A stretch of DNA of 64,000 bases, taken from positions 16,766,501 to 16,830,500 of the forward strand of contig NC_069662.1 of NCBI RefSeq assembly GCF_027244095.1, in the 5' to 3' direction. The stretch comes from Hemicordylus capensis. Lineage: Eukaryota > Chordata > Lepidosauria > Squamata > Cordylidae. Shown here in pieces: positions 1 through 11,000 of the stretch (positions are counted from its first letter, which is position 1; each line of letters begins with the position of its first letter). The position numbers were made by a program, and so were the translations under genes. The notes beneath the pieces are model-generated. The model did no database searches and was not told the origin of the DNA. It saw only the letters and a list, made by a program, of their open reading frames with translations.

Positions 1-63
1 TGCTCTTAACACTCCCAAACCTCACTGGTTGAGGTCAAATATATGGCCTCATCTATTTCCCTG

Positions 64-699
64 CTACAAATTTATCAAGTTATCTTCCTCAGGTTGCTTG
101 TCTCCCTCAAGTTGATTCTTGCCTGCCTTCTCGTCTTGCCACAAAAGTCTCACCCTAACAATTTCCTCTCCAAATTTCTGATGGAGCTGTGTGAAATCCA
201 TGGTTGGGGAGCCCATTTCTGCCACCAGCTTTGGAGGCGGTCGTTTGAAGGCTGCTGTTGAGCATCCCACATGTCCCTCCAGCTTGGGAAGCTGCTGGCT
301 CTTCAGATCCTGAAACTGGTCTTCCAGTTCAGAAGTTAAGGCCCGAAGATACGCAAACCTTGCTGTACTGAGAGCCCGCACCCAACCCTCCATGGTTGCT
401 TGATTCTCAGCGGCCATCTTGTAGGCTCGACTACCAGGTAACCCACAAGGGTAGGAAATTTCAAAGGTGTATGGCTCAGAGGCGGATTCCTGCAGCTCCA
501 CTGTGCAGCCCTCCAGGACGATTAGGCGTGAGTCTCGGTCTCCATATCGCTCCCGGTAGAAGAGGAGGTTGCCTCGGAGCTCACACCAATAAGGCTGGTA
601 GGAGGCACTGCGATTGCTCTTCTTGTAGAGGAATCCCTGGCGATCTGGAGGATTTCCCAGGTGGGAAGAGGTGAGGGTGCTGGAAATGTGGAGTTTCAT
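64..699 (-). CDS. sesquipedalian-like PH-domain endocytic adaptor (PHETA family)
   Basis: A 211-codon open frame lies wholly in one exon, stop at 64-66. The start ATG (699) sits in a strong Kozak context, GCCACCATG, 15 bases inside a good splice acceptor (pyrimidine-rich stretch ending CTGTCAG), so upstream exons are non-coding. A PH domain spans about residues 17-114, including QGFLYKK, LRGNLLFY, LEGCTVEL and EGWVRALS, in the order seen in sesquipedalian-1/2. Near the C terminus FTQLHQKFGEEI (F169, H173) fits the F&H motif by which PHETA proteins bind OCRL/INPP5B phosphatases. Known family members act in endosome-to-Golgi and recycling traffic; that role is inferred here. The tail after residue 190 is acidic and differs from PHETA1 and PHETA2. 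The position next to CD2BP2 is unlike those human genes, so it may be a third paralogue; I therefore give no symbol. Confidence 0.85.
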   Translation of the reverse strand: MKLHISSTLTSSHLGNPPDRQGFLYKKSNRSASYQPYWCELRGNLLFYRERYGDRDSRLIVLEGCTVELQESASEPYTFEISYPCGLPGSRAYKMAAENQATMEGWVRALSTARFAYLRALTSELEDQFQDLKSQQLPKLEGHVGCSTAAFKRPPPKLVAEMGSPTMDFTQLHQKFGEEIVRVRLLWQDEKAGKNQLEGDKQPEEDNLINL

Positions 700-859
700 G
701 GTGGCCAGGCCCTGACAGTGGGGATGAGAAGAGGGTGGAGTGAGCATGAGCAGAACATGCATGTTGGTGTGCAAGGAAACTGGCTCAAAGAGGAAAGAGA
801 TTTTGAGGGATCATGAGAGGGAAAGCACAAAGAACAGGGCTACAATTCCTGTTAGAGAT

Positions 860-920
860 GCACTTACTTGGGAGTAAGCTCCACTGAATTCAGCAGGGCT
901 TATTTCTGAGTAGACATGCT
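860..920. repeat. short dispersed repeat fragment
   Basis: The stretch with GGGAGTAAGCTCCACTG followed by TTCTGAGTAGACATGC matches a short sequence I recognise as common in squamate genomes. Its class is not known to me. Confidence 0.35.
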
Positions 921-1121
921 AGGTTGAGCTGTAGGTAAGAGAAAGGTTGGGGGAAATGGGGAAAGATGGTATTGCAATAAGAAAAAAGGTACAAGAGGAA
1001 TGGAAGCGAAGGACAAGGGATAAGTGGTAAAGCAAGTAACTAATGAGGGATACAAGATCATGAAAGATACAAGGGGGTGGGGTGCAGAATCAGACCACAG
1101 AACCACATACTATATGGCGCT

Positions 1122-1245
1122 ACCCTGCACTGAATCAGACCGTTGGGCCATCTAGCCTGCCCCATATTGTACACTGACTGGCAGCAGCTTTCCAGGGTTT
1201 CAGACAGCAGACTTTCCCAGCACTACCAGAAACTGAAGCTGGGTC
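1122..1245 (-). repeat. tRNA-Ala-headed SINE, body fragment
   Basis: On the minus strand this reads like the body of the SINE seen whole at 11222-11402 (pattern ...GCTGCCAGTCAGTGTAxAC...AGATGGxCCAA...). The tRNA head is missing. Confidence 0.55.
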
Positions 1246-2430
1246 CTATAGTCCAGAGGGAAGAGAGAGAATGAAGTAGGAAGGAGGGATAGAAGTGGCA
1301 TTTTAAGAGTAGTGGTGGGGGGAATCAGCATCAAGCAAAGAAGTTCAAGATCAGGATGCAAGAATTAGAATGAAATTAGTGAACAAATTGTGGTATACAG
1401 GACGAAGTGAAGGGAATGAAAAAGAGCACTTAAAAGAGTAAGAGTTAAAGGTGACAATGGAGGAAGGCAGATGACTGAACAGGGAAGGGGGAAAAAAGAA
1501 TTACTGAATGTTTAAGTGGACGCAGTTGTAAGGGAGAATGAAAACAGACCGGAGGAGAAAATGACTAATACTAGAAGCGAAACACAGAAGGAATTAAGGA
1601 AGTGTAGAAAGCGAGCATGGGGGCAGGGAACTATATCCCTTCTGCAGAGTACTGGATCTGGCTGCCTTCCTGTGAGTGGATAATAATAATATAGGGTATC
1701 CCCCCCAGGAAACACACCCTAGCAGTCCCAGGTCTGACTGGAATGCAAGCTTCCTTACCTTTGGGGCTAAATGCAGGCGGTTCCCCCTTTGGGGTTAGAC
1801 TGTCTTTGGATCGTCGTCAGTTTTTCCTACCCTCACGTCCTCTACTGTTACAGAGCAATAGTTTCCCAGGTAAAGGGGTGGGGCTTGAGCTCACCTAGCT
1901 TTCTCCATCCAGGTGTGCCTAAATCACTTGATTCTATGTTCCAGGAAGACTCTGTTGGGGGAGAGACTCGCATCTACTTTGAAAGCAGTTCCTCCCCAAG
2001 AGCAAAGAGAATAGCTAGAAAGAAGAACTAACTGCAAGTTTAAGTTCTCTCTGGTCCTAAAGGGAACCTTGTTAAGGGGAGAGTGCATGGGTCAGAGAGA
2101 GAAAATGCTGCAGGGAATGGAAGGCCGAGGGTTCAAGTTAATAGCTAAGGTTCTATTTTAACATGTTTCAGGAGAACACAGTGGGAAAATAACTGCCTGC
2201 CTCGCTCTAGACCCTGCCTCATCACAGGTACCTCAGCTTCATACTAGATCCTAGCAAAAAGTGCTGAACAATGGGCCTTTGACAGCTGTACAGCAGCAGG
2301 CAGATGTTCAACAGGAGTATCATTTTGCTTTGAGGTACATCTGATGTTTTTCAGCCAGTCAAGCAGCTGCTAAGGGCACAACTGTTGGTGGAAATGCAGG
2401 CAACCCTTTGAATAAGCTAAAAATGGGAGA
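1246..2430. other. intergenic stretch, no gene seen
   Basis: Purine-rich and unstructured sequence between the PHETA-like gene and CD2BP2. No conserved frame was seen. Non-coding 5' exons of the minus-strand PHETA-like gene could lie here, but I cannot place them. Confidence 0.4.
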
Positions 2431-2434
2431 ACTG

Positions 2435-2716
2435 AGGACATTTAAAGCTCAAGGAAAGGTAAAGTGTGCGGTCAAGTCAGTGTCAACTCCTACTCCTGGC
2501 ACCCACAGAGCCCTGTGGTTGTCCTTGGTAGAATACAGGAGCAGTTTACCATTGCCTCCTCCCGTGCAATATGAGATGATGCCTTTTTAGCAACTTCCTA
2601 TATCACTGTTGCCCAATATAGGAATTTCCCATAGTCTGGGGAACAAACCAGCAGGGATTTGAACCGGCAACCTCTGGCTTGGTAGTCAAGCCCTTTCCCT
2701 GCTGCACCATTTGGTG
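2435..2716 (-). repeat. tRNA-derived SINE (TTGACTACCAAGCC head)
   Basis: Reading on the minus strand there is a tRNA-like head with a B-box-like GGTTCAAATCCC, followed by a body shared with the copy at 7228-7455 (GGAGGAGGCAATGGTAAAC, TTCTACCAAGGACAACCACA). Sharing between two loci shows that it is an interspersed repeat. The family name is not certain. Confidence 0.65.
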
Positions 2717-3304
2717 GCTGGATCAAGTAGTGGCTCCTGCAGATCAGGTACTCCTCAAGGAGCACAGAACACCTGAAAGGGATGTGAGAGAGATCTTGAG
2801 ACCAGTGAAGACTTTCTCCCTATCAGGTAAGATGGTGTGTGGAATGCCCTCTAGCAGAGTACCCTAGTAATCCACTAATTTATCATCTTGCTTTGTGTTA
2901 TTTTACAATTAGGTCACAGATAGCCTGTTCTGTTAATAGCTGTGTTGAATCAAAGTCTGGCAAGGTGGGCTTTACAATACATCCGTTAGACTTCAAGGGG
3001 CCACAAGACACTTTGCTGTAACAAACTTAATATGGCTACCACTCTTAGTGTTGGATTAGCAACCTAATCTGCAGATCCTTGCATGAAGCAGCAGGCTGCA
3101 CTCAGTTGTGCAGGATAATGTCTGCATGGACACGTGAATCAAATCAGCTGTATTATGTGGCAGGAAGGCCATAAGGTAGAGCTCATTAAATAAAGACCAT
3201 AAGGAGAGCCCAGCTGGATGAAACCAAGGGTATCTAGTGTTTCCTATATGGCTAGCCAGATGCTTCCAGAAAGTCCTCAGAGAGAACAACTCCCTTCTGT
3301 TGTG

Positions 3305-3420
3305 GTGACCAGATGTCCCCAGCATCTGGTATTTCAGATACACTGCCTCCGAACATGGAGGTTTCATTTAGTTTCAGCATGGCTTATAGCCCATGCCAGT
3401 CCGGCTTTCTTCTTTTGACT
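3305..3420 (-). repeat. CR1-like 3' UTR fragment
   Basis: The stretch around CACTGCCTCCGAACATGGAGG recurs in diverged form at about 23800-23870 and resembles CR1 3' untranslated sequence. It is short and degraded. Confidence 0.4.
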
Positions 3421-3539
3421 ATGATCCGTAACAAACGATTAAAACTTATAAATAAAACAAGCACACATCCCGCAAACAACAACAACAGCACTGAGTACGA
3501 CCATTCTATCGGTTTTCAAACACTTGGCACAAAATTTAG

Positions 3540-3765
3540 CTAGGCACGACACGGAGCTCCCCGTCTAGGCCCCTCAGCAGCAATAAAACCGCCAGGTCGG
3601 CTGGCTGGCTGCCTGGAAGAACGTGCCGTCACTTCCGACGCGCGGAGGGCGGGAATGCCTCTACCTATCTAGCGTCACATCCGTTTCGAATGGTGACTGA
3701 CAGGACCCGGATGTTGATTCCTTCGTCGTGGTTGTGCTTCGAGGTTTGGGGTGATCCTGCCTAAG
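3540..3765 (+). promoter_or_regulatory. CD2BP2: CpG-rich promoter and probable non-coding first exon of CD2BP2
   Basis: The only strongly CpG-rich stretch upstream of CD2BP2. It contains an ETS-like CACTTCCG (3630-3637), an Sp1-like GGGCGGG (3648-3654), CACATCCG and CCCGGATG, and no clear TATA box, which is the usual housekeeping promoter pattern. A non-coding first exon probably begins near 3680; the coding start lies in the next exon at 4947. The first donor site is not resolved. Confidence 0.6.
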
Positions 3766-4946
3766 GACTTAGGTGGGAACCGGCTTCGTTCTTTCCAGGG
3801 TGGGGAGGGGAAGAGGGGCATTCATTTGCATATGCTAATTGCTCGCTGCGCTCGGGCTTTGGGGAGTTGGCGGGAGCCTGTTTGTGGGGGAGGAAATGGG
3901 GACTTTTGGGTTGCTCTAGTAACTGCGCAGATGAGCCCTCAGATGAGCGAGGAGGTTCTCTCTGCTATGGGAGAGAGGTTTGCTTTGATTTTTGCAGCCT
4001 CCCCCTACTCTAGCTGGTTCTGGTTTTTGCTAGTTTCGGTTGGGGTTTATGGGGGATGTCTCTTATGCAGTTAATTTGCATGTATAATTGAGGCTGTTTT
4101 ATAACAATTATTTGCATTGCAACTTTGTGCATGGTGCTTTACAAAACACAAGAGGGCAGGTCTCTGCCACAGGCGGTTGCAATCTATAGTTCAGTACAGC
4201 AGAAACAACGGGGGGTGGGGGTGAGAATGGAAATAGAGGCAAGGGAAGAATATTTATTTAAACATGTGCTTAGTTTTCGTAGGGCATGGGGACTAGGTGG
4301 TTGTGCCAAAGGCTTAATTAAAGAAGGTAAATTGTTGCCTGAATTTGAAATGAAAGTCTTCTTAGGGAGGTGTTGGCTTCTAATCCTTGAGGAGAGGAAT
4401 AAGGAGTGGGAGTTTCACTTATTTTCCCATGGGGGCTGCTATTTGGAGATTTAATCCTCCCTCCTGTACTTTTTCTTCAGTAGCCACTTCTTTGCAGAAA
4501 TAAACAGAATTCCAAAGACTACTCTTGAAAGAATAAATTATGCAAACTTTTTTGAGCAATGTTTGCTAAGAAACTTGGGGCTCCTTAATTCAGATAGTTT
4601 AAATCAAACCGTTATAGAGAGAAAGTACAAATATCTTGATTTGCTAAGCTTTTCTATAATCATTGGACTTTGAAACTACAATTGGTGCTGTTGTGTTATG
4701 GTAGGATTTCTCCCTGCACCAGGACAGGTAGGGAAGACGGCGTTGATGGCTCCTTGTTTACAAACTTTCCATGATACCTGCAGGATGGAGATAAGAGCCT
4801 AATCGGTTCTGCCAGAACTGCTTGTCAGAACCCATCAGCAGGCTGCCAAGTTCTTCCCTGAAAAGTGTGTATGTAGCCTGTGGACAAGTATGTTGTGTGT
4901 TGGGAGTCCACAGTATTCATGTTTTAATCTGGGTCTCTTTCTTTAG

Positions 4947-5028
4947 GGCCATAATGTCAAAACGCAAGGTAACCTTTGAAGATCAAGGTGATGAGGATGA
5001 AGATGAAATGAGCCTGCCAAAGAAGAAG
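4947..5028 (+). CDS. CD2BP2: CD2BP2 coding exon 1
   Basis: Acceptor TTTCTTTAG ends at 4946, then a 7-base leader and ATG at 4954. It encodes 25 residues ending PKKK. Donor GTGAGA at 5029, phase 0. Confidence 0.93.
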
Positions 5029-8000
5029 GTGAGAAATTGAATGTCTGAAAGTGTGTGTTTTGAAGATACAATTTTTTCCTCCTGTAGCTTGGCGTTGAGG
5101 GTTCTCATGTTCACCAATCATTATTGCCCATTATATAGGAACTCCAGGCAGACCTATAACCCTCCCAGTAACATTCCATTGGCATTTGAAGAGGATTATG
5201 AAACTTACCTCCTGAGTGACATTAACTAGGCTGCAACATTAAACAGTTGCAAAATGTCTTGCTGGAGTTATTAAAACTAAATTTTGGTTTTAAAGATGTC
5301 AGGATGATGCCATTGTATAGGTGAATTTTAAATTAGTTTCTGGTTCTTTTAGGAATCACATTGTTCTGTCTTTGTATCTGGATTAATATCGTCATTACCT
5401 TGTGCAGAAGTATTGACTCTTGCTTTTGTGTTAGTTTGATATTATGGTCAATGGGCCAGCCCAAATATTGATGAAGATATTCAGGGGACAAATTCAGGAG
5501 GGAAATATCTGTGTGTCCCACCCTCATCCCCTGTGCTTTTTAAAATAATTGAAAACTGGGTGACTATTTACTTGAGTCCTGAAGATTTAGAGCAGTTTTT
5601 CATCAGGGGTGAGCTGCTAGTTTGAAGTAACTGCAAGTTGGTGAATAAAACCACACTGAGGAAGAACAGCAAAGACCTAAATCTCTAAAAGCAGACCTTC
5701 TGCATTTAGCTTTTCTGTCTCTTGGACAGCTGGTGGAACCTGCAGTTGGAGGGCCTGGCAGCCGCTTTAAGGGCAAGCACTCATTGGACAGTGACGAGGA
5801 AGATGACGATGAGGATGATGAAGGGCGAGGTAGTAAATATGACATCCTCGCATCGGATGATGTGGAGGGTAAGTATGAGATGAGGAGTGAGGCCTGGGGC
5901 ATGTAGATTTTAATAACAGAACTTGGCATGGTGACATTCTTGTCTTTTTTAATTTTAAAGTGAATTTTTAGTCCTTATGAATGAAAATATAAGGTCTGAT
6001 TGTGTTTGGGATGCCATCTGGGTGGGTATAGGAACATTTGTGGTAGCAAGCATGACTTGACCCCTTAGCTAAGCAGGGTCCACTTTGGTTGCTTATGAAA
6101 GGGAGACTAGAAGTGTGAGCCCTGTAAGATCTTCCCCTCAGGGGATGGAGCCGCTCTGGGGAGAGCATCTGGTGGCGCAGTGGTAAAACTGCCGCCCTGT
6201 AACCAGAAGGTTACAAGTTCGATCCTGACCAGGGGCTCAAGGTTGACTCAGCCTTCCATCCTTCCGAGGTCGGTAAAATGAGTACCCAGAATGTTGGGGG
6301 CAATATGCTAAATCATTGTAAACCGCTTAGAGAGCTCCGGCTATAGAGCGGTATATAAATGTAAGTGCTATTGCTATTGCTATTGCTATCTAGGTTCCAA
6401 GTTCCCTCCCTGGCAGCATCTCCAAGATAGGGCTGAGAGAGATTCCTGCCTGCAACCTTGGAGAAGCTGCTGCCAGTCTGTGAAGACAATACTGAGCTAG
6501 ATAGACCACTGGTCCATAGGAACCTGCCATCTACCGAGTCAGATCCTTGTCCAGTCAGACCCTTGGTCCATCTCGCCTGGCAGTGGCTCTCCAAGGTTTC
6601 AGGCAGGAGTCTTCCCCAGCGTTACCTGGAGATGTTGCCAGGGATTGAACCTGGGACCTTCTGCAGGCAAAGCCGATGCTCTGCCCCTGAGCTGCAGCCT
6701 CATCCCCCATGGCTGCTTTAATAGAAACGGGGCAACTGAATGACGATTTTAATGTTTGGTGTGAAGACCCAGTGCAAAGGCTTCCCATACCTTATGTTAG
6801 TAATCCTTACAACGGCCCAGTAAGGTAGGACAATATGGATCCTGTGTGTATGTATGGACAGATAGGAGGTGCTAAGGAGAGCAGAGCAATACTGGCAGGG
6901 TGGAAACATTTGTGGTTGCACTTTCTTCCGATTCCGGCAGTTAAAATGCCAAAGTTGCAGTAGTTCAGTCCAGTCTTACAGGAGGCTGTTTTCCACTTGT
7001 AGGGCAGGAATCGGCCACCATTGACTATGAGGATGGTGTCCGGATCACCCCCTTCAATCTGCAGGAAGAGATGGAGGAAGGCCATTTTGATTCAGAGGGC
7101 AACTACTTCTTGAAGAAAGAAGCAGTGATTCGGGACAACTGGTTGGACAACATAGACTGGGTAAGACCCCCTGTCTAGGCTGAGGGCAGGGCAGCTGGGA
7201 TGAGCAAGGTTGTCTTATCCTAGGAACAAAGTACTTTGGCTGATATGTTCCCCAGACTAAGGGAAACTCCTATATTGGGCAGCAGTGATATAGGAAGTTG
7301 CTGAAAAGGCATCATCTCATACTGCACGGGAGGAGGCAATGGTAAACCCCTCCTGTATTCTACCAAAGACAACCACAGGTGGTTGCCAGGAGTAGGAGTC
7401 AACACCAACTTGACTGAACACTTTACCTTTACTTGAGCTTTAAGTGCCCTCAGTTCCTTCGAGGATGTAGAGAGCATATGAAATGAGAGGCTCTGTGGAT
7501 TCTCTGACTGCACCTACCATTTGTACTGGGTGCAGAACAGTATTGGCCAGTGAGTGTCGCTCCAGCGGGGTGGTGAGGGTAGGCAAATACTGCTTTAAAC
7601 AGCAGCAAGCCAACCACTGCTCGTACCCGAAATGCTCTGTGGGGCGGGGGCACCCAACCTGGCATCCCAGGGGCAGGTAGCCTTATCCCTGCTACTCAGC
7701 TCAGCTGGCCTCCCTGCATGTGCGAAGACCATTTGAAGAGTTGGTACAGCATCCGTAGAGGCCAACTGAGCAGCGGGAGTAAGGCAGCCTGCCTGTGGGA
7801 TGCATTTTGGGTATGAGCAGCGGGTAGGTTTGCTGCTGTTTAAAGCGGTGCTTTCCTGCCCCCGCCGGAGCAGCGTTCACCAGCCACTACTAGTGTAGGG
7901 TAAGAATGGCTTGTGTGGTACCATTCTGAAATATGCCCAGAGATTCTGGAAGGAGATTCTCAAGAGACCTGCAGAGGGAGCCACAGCAGAGGAGTTAATC

Positions 8001-11000
8001 AGTTGAGTTCCACATCCACAGCAAGCACTGCCCACATTGCCATATATAATAAGCCACTTATAATATTGCCACATATAATAAGCCAGCGTGGTGGTGTGGC
8101 TAGAGTGCTGGACTAGGACCGGGGAGACCCGAGTTCAAATCCCCATTCAGCCACGAAACTAGCTGGGTGACTCTGGGCCTGTCACATTTCTCTCAGCCTA
8201 ACCTACGTCACAGGGTTGTTGTGAAAGAGAAACTCAAGTATGTAGTACACCGCTCTGGGTTCCTTGGAGGAAGAGTGGGATATAAATGTAATAATAACAA
8301 TAACAACAACAACAACAACAACCAGACAAACATCTGCCACGCAATACACCAGATATAACTGTAGTCGAGAAGAAAGACAAGTCAAAGTAATCGACATAGC
8401 AATACCAGGGGATAGCAGAATAGAAGAAAAAGAAATAGAAAAAAATCACCAAATACAAAGATCTACAAATTGAAATTGAAAGGCTGTGGCAGAAAAAGAC
8501 CCAAATAATCCCAGTGGTAATTGGCGCCCTGGGTGCAGTTCCAAAAGACCTTGAAGAGCACCTCAACACCATAGGGGCCACAGAAATCACCATCAGCCAA
8601 TTACAAAAAGCAACTTTACTGGGAACAGCCTATATTCTGCTACGATATCTATAACAGCAGCAACAACATTGACAATAAAATTCAGCCATCCCAGGTCCTT
8701 GGGAAGGACTCGATGTCTGGATAAAACAAACCAGTCAATAACACCTGTCTGACTGTGTAAATAAATAATAATAATAATAATGGAAATAAGCACAAGGCAT
8801 GAGGATGGCAGAAACTGTAAGGATGTGGATTCCTAACGTGTATTTTTAATTGAGCATAGGACCATTGGTCCATCTAGCCCAGTACTGTCCACTCCAGAGA
8901 TTCCCAGCCTTGGGTCCCCAGATGTTGTTGGACTACAATCCCCATCACCCCCAGCCTGGGAGTTGTCGCTGAACATCATCTGGAGATCAAGGTTGGGAAC
9001 CCCTGATCTACTCCCACTGGCAGTTGGAGTTCTTCAGTGTTTTAGATCCGGGTCCTTCCCATTGTCTACTGCTGATCTTCTTTTACCTGGAGATGCTGAG
9101 AATTGAAGCTGGGCCTTCTACATGCAGAACATACGCTCTGCTGCTGAACTGCAGCCCCTCTTCTGATTACGGTGGTCATATTTTGGAATGTAATTAGTCA
9201 CCTTGATTATTATTGTAGGAAGACAAGGCATAAACTCTGGAAATAAATAGTTTGAAATTTTACAAGCCTTCCGGAGTTGCCTGGAGCTGCTAAAAACAAG
9301 GCTGGGTGTAACACTGCAGGTTAGAGTGCTTTTATTGTACTCCGCCTTCCATTACCATACAGATAAGACAGGGTAGTCAGTGGCAAAGCGTATTAAACAA
9401 ACCAGATGTCATCCTTGAGAATGTTGAGAGAGAAATAGCCAATATCTGAGGTCCTCCTTCAGTTGCAACTGGCCCATCTGGTGGTGACCCAGGGCCAGGC
9501 CTTCTCTGTCATCTTCTCACGACTTTGGAATGCCCTCCCTGCCCAAGTAAGAGCTTTGTCATCTCTGGCAGCTTAAAACAACAACAACTCAGCCTATCCA
9601 ACATTTTTCAATAGTTTTTAATGTTTTAATTGCCTTAAATTTAGGGTTGTGTTAATTCTGCAAACCCCCCAGGAATATGTGTCTCTGCCGGTATACAAGT
9701 GTGCAAAATAAATAAAAATAACTGAAAAAATATTATTTTGGGTTTAGGGCAACCATTGGAACCCTTTGTGTAGACCTGAAAGGCAATACTGTTTTCCTCT
9801 TATGACTTTGTCCACCTCACTCTCTCCTCCCTCTAACTAGGTCAAAATTAAGGAACAGCCTCCTGGCCGGAAGAAGCCACTGCTGGCTTCTGCAGATGTT
9901 GAGGAAGATGAGGAAGATGAGGATGACCTTGAAGTTGGCCGCACGCCTTTGGACAAGAAGGCATTGCTGGAAGGCATGGTGGATTTAGTGCAGCCTGGTG
10001 AGACGGTGGCAAGAGCCATCCAGCGGCTCGGAGACAAGGGTGGCCCCAAGAGCAGCAAGCACCAGCGGAGGCCCTGGAGCCGCCTCAAGCCAGAGGGGGC
10101 AGAACCCGTGGAGGAAAGTGAGCCCCAGAAACCCGGGTCGCCGGAGCGGAAAGAACAGCTGGAGCGCCTGTCAGGGCTGGCTGACCAAATGGTGGCGCGA
10201 GGAGTATATGAGATCTACCAGGAGACCCGGGAGAAGCTGGCACTGAGGCTCCGAGCGCTGGATCATCCTCCTGCAGCTGCTGCTACTGCTGCCGAACCAG
10301 AACTCGACATGTTTGCGGAGGATATTGACGAAGCAAAACTGGCGGAGAAGACAGCAGGTGAAAGGCCACTGGGTTGTGGAGGAGTGTGTGGATCAGTGTT
10401 CTCTCTACTAGGGATTCCCAGATGTTGATTACAACTCCCAGAATCCCCAGCTGCAATGGCTTTTGCTCGGGGATTATGGGAGTTGTAGTGAACAACATCT
10501 GGGAATCCCTGTTAGAGGGAACACTAGTGTGGATATGGGGAGGGGATGGAGTGTGGAGCTTTAAAGCTGAAATGCACTGTCAGGAGATTCACATGGTGCA
10601 GCTATTTCTGAGCAGTACCACTGAAGAGGAGGGGTTATATCACTGAATGCTTTCCCCTGCGTATGGAAATTTAATATGGGTGTGTGTGTCCTTTGCTTTG
10701 CATTTTCCCTGATGCTCTAGCTTTCTGCTTGCAGAGTGTTTATGTGGGAAAGCATTTGAATGTGTGATTTCCCCTCACCCACCTGATGTTTGAAGTAGTA
10801 CAGCCCAGCTAGAGCTGCAGCCTGTGATTGTCCTGACAGTGTGTGTGCCAGCTCTTAGTTATTGGAAATTGGGTGCAATCAGCAACCTGATATTCTAATG
10901 TTCTCCAGCAGCAGGAAATGAGTCGCAGCAGCAAGGAAGTGACGATGCTCTTTCCGAGGTGATGTGGGAGTATAAATGGGAGAACACAAATGTTTCTGAA

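Noticed and set aside
8234-8593. Minus-strand frame rich in cysteine and tyrosine
   Set aside because: Product of the (AAC)n tail and the R4-like LINE on the other strand.
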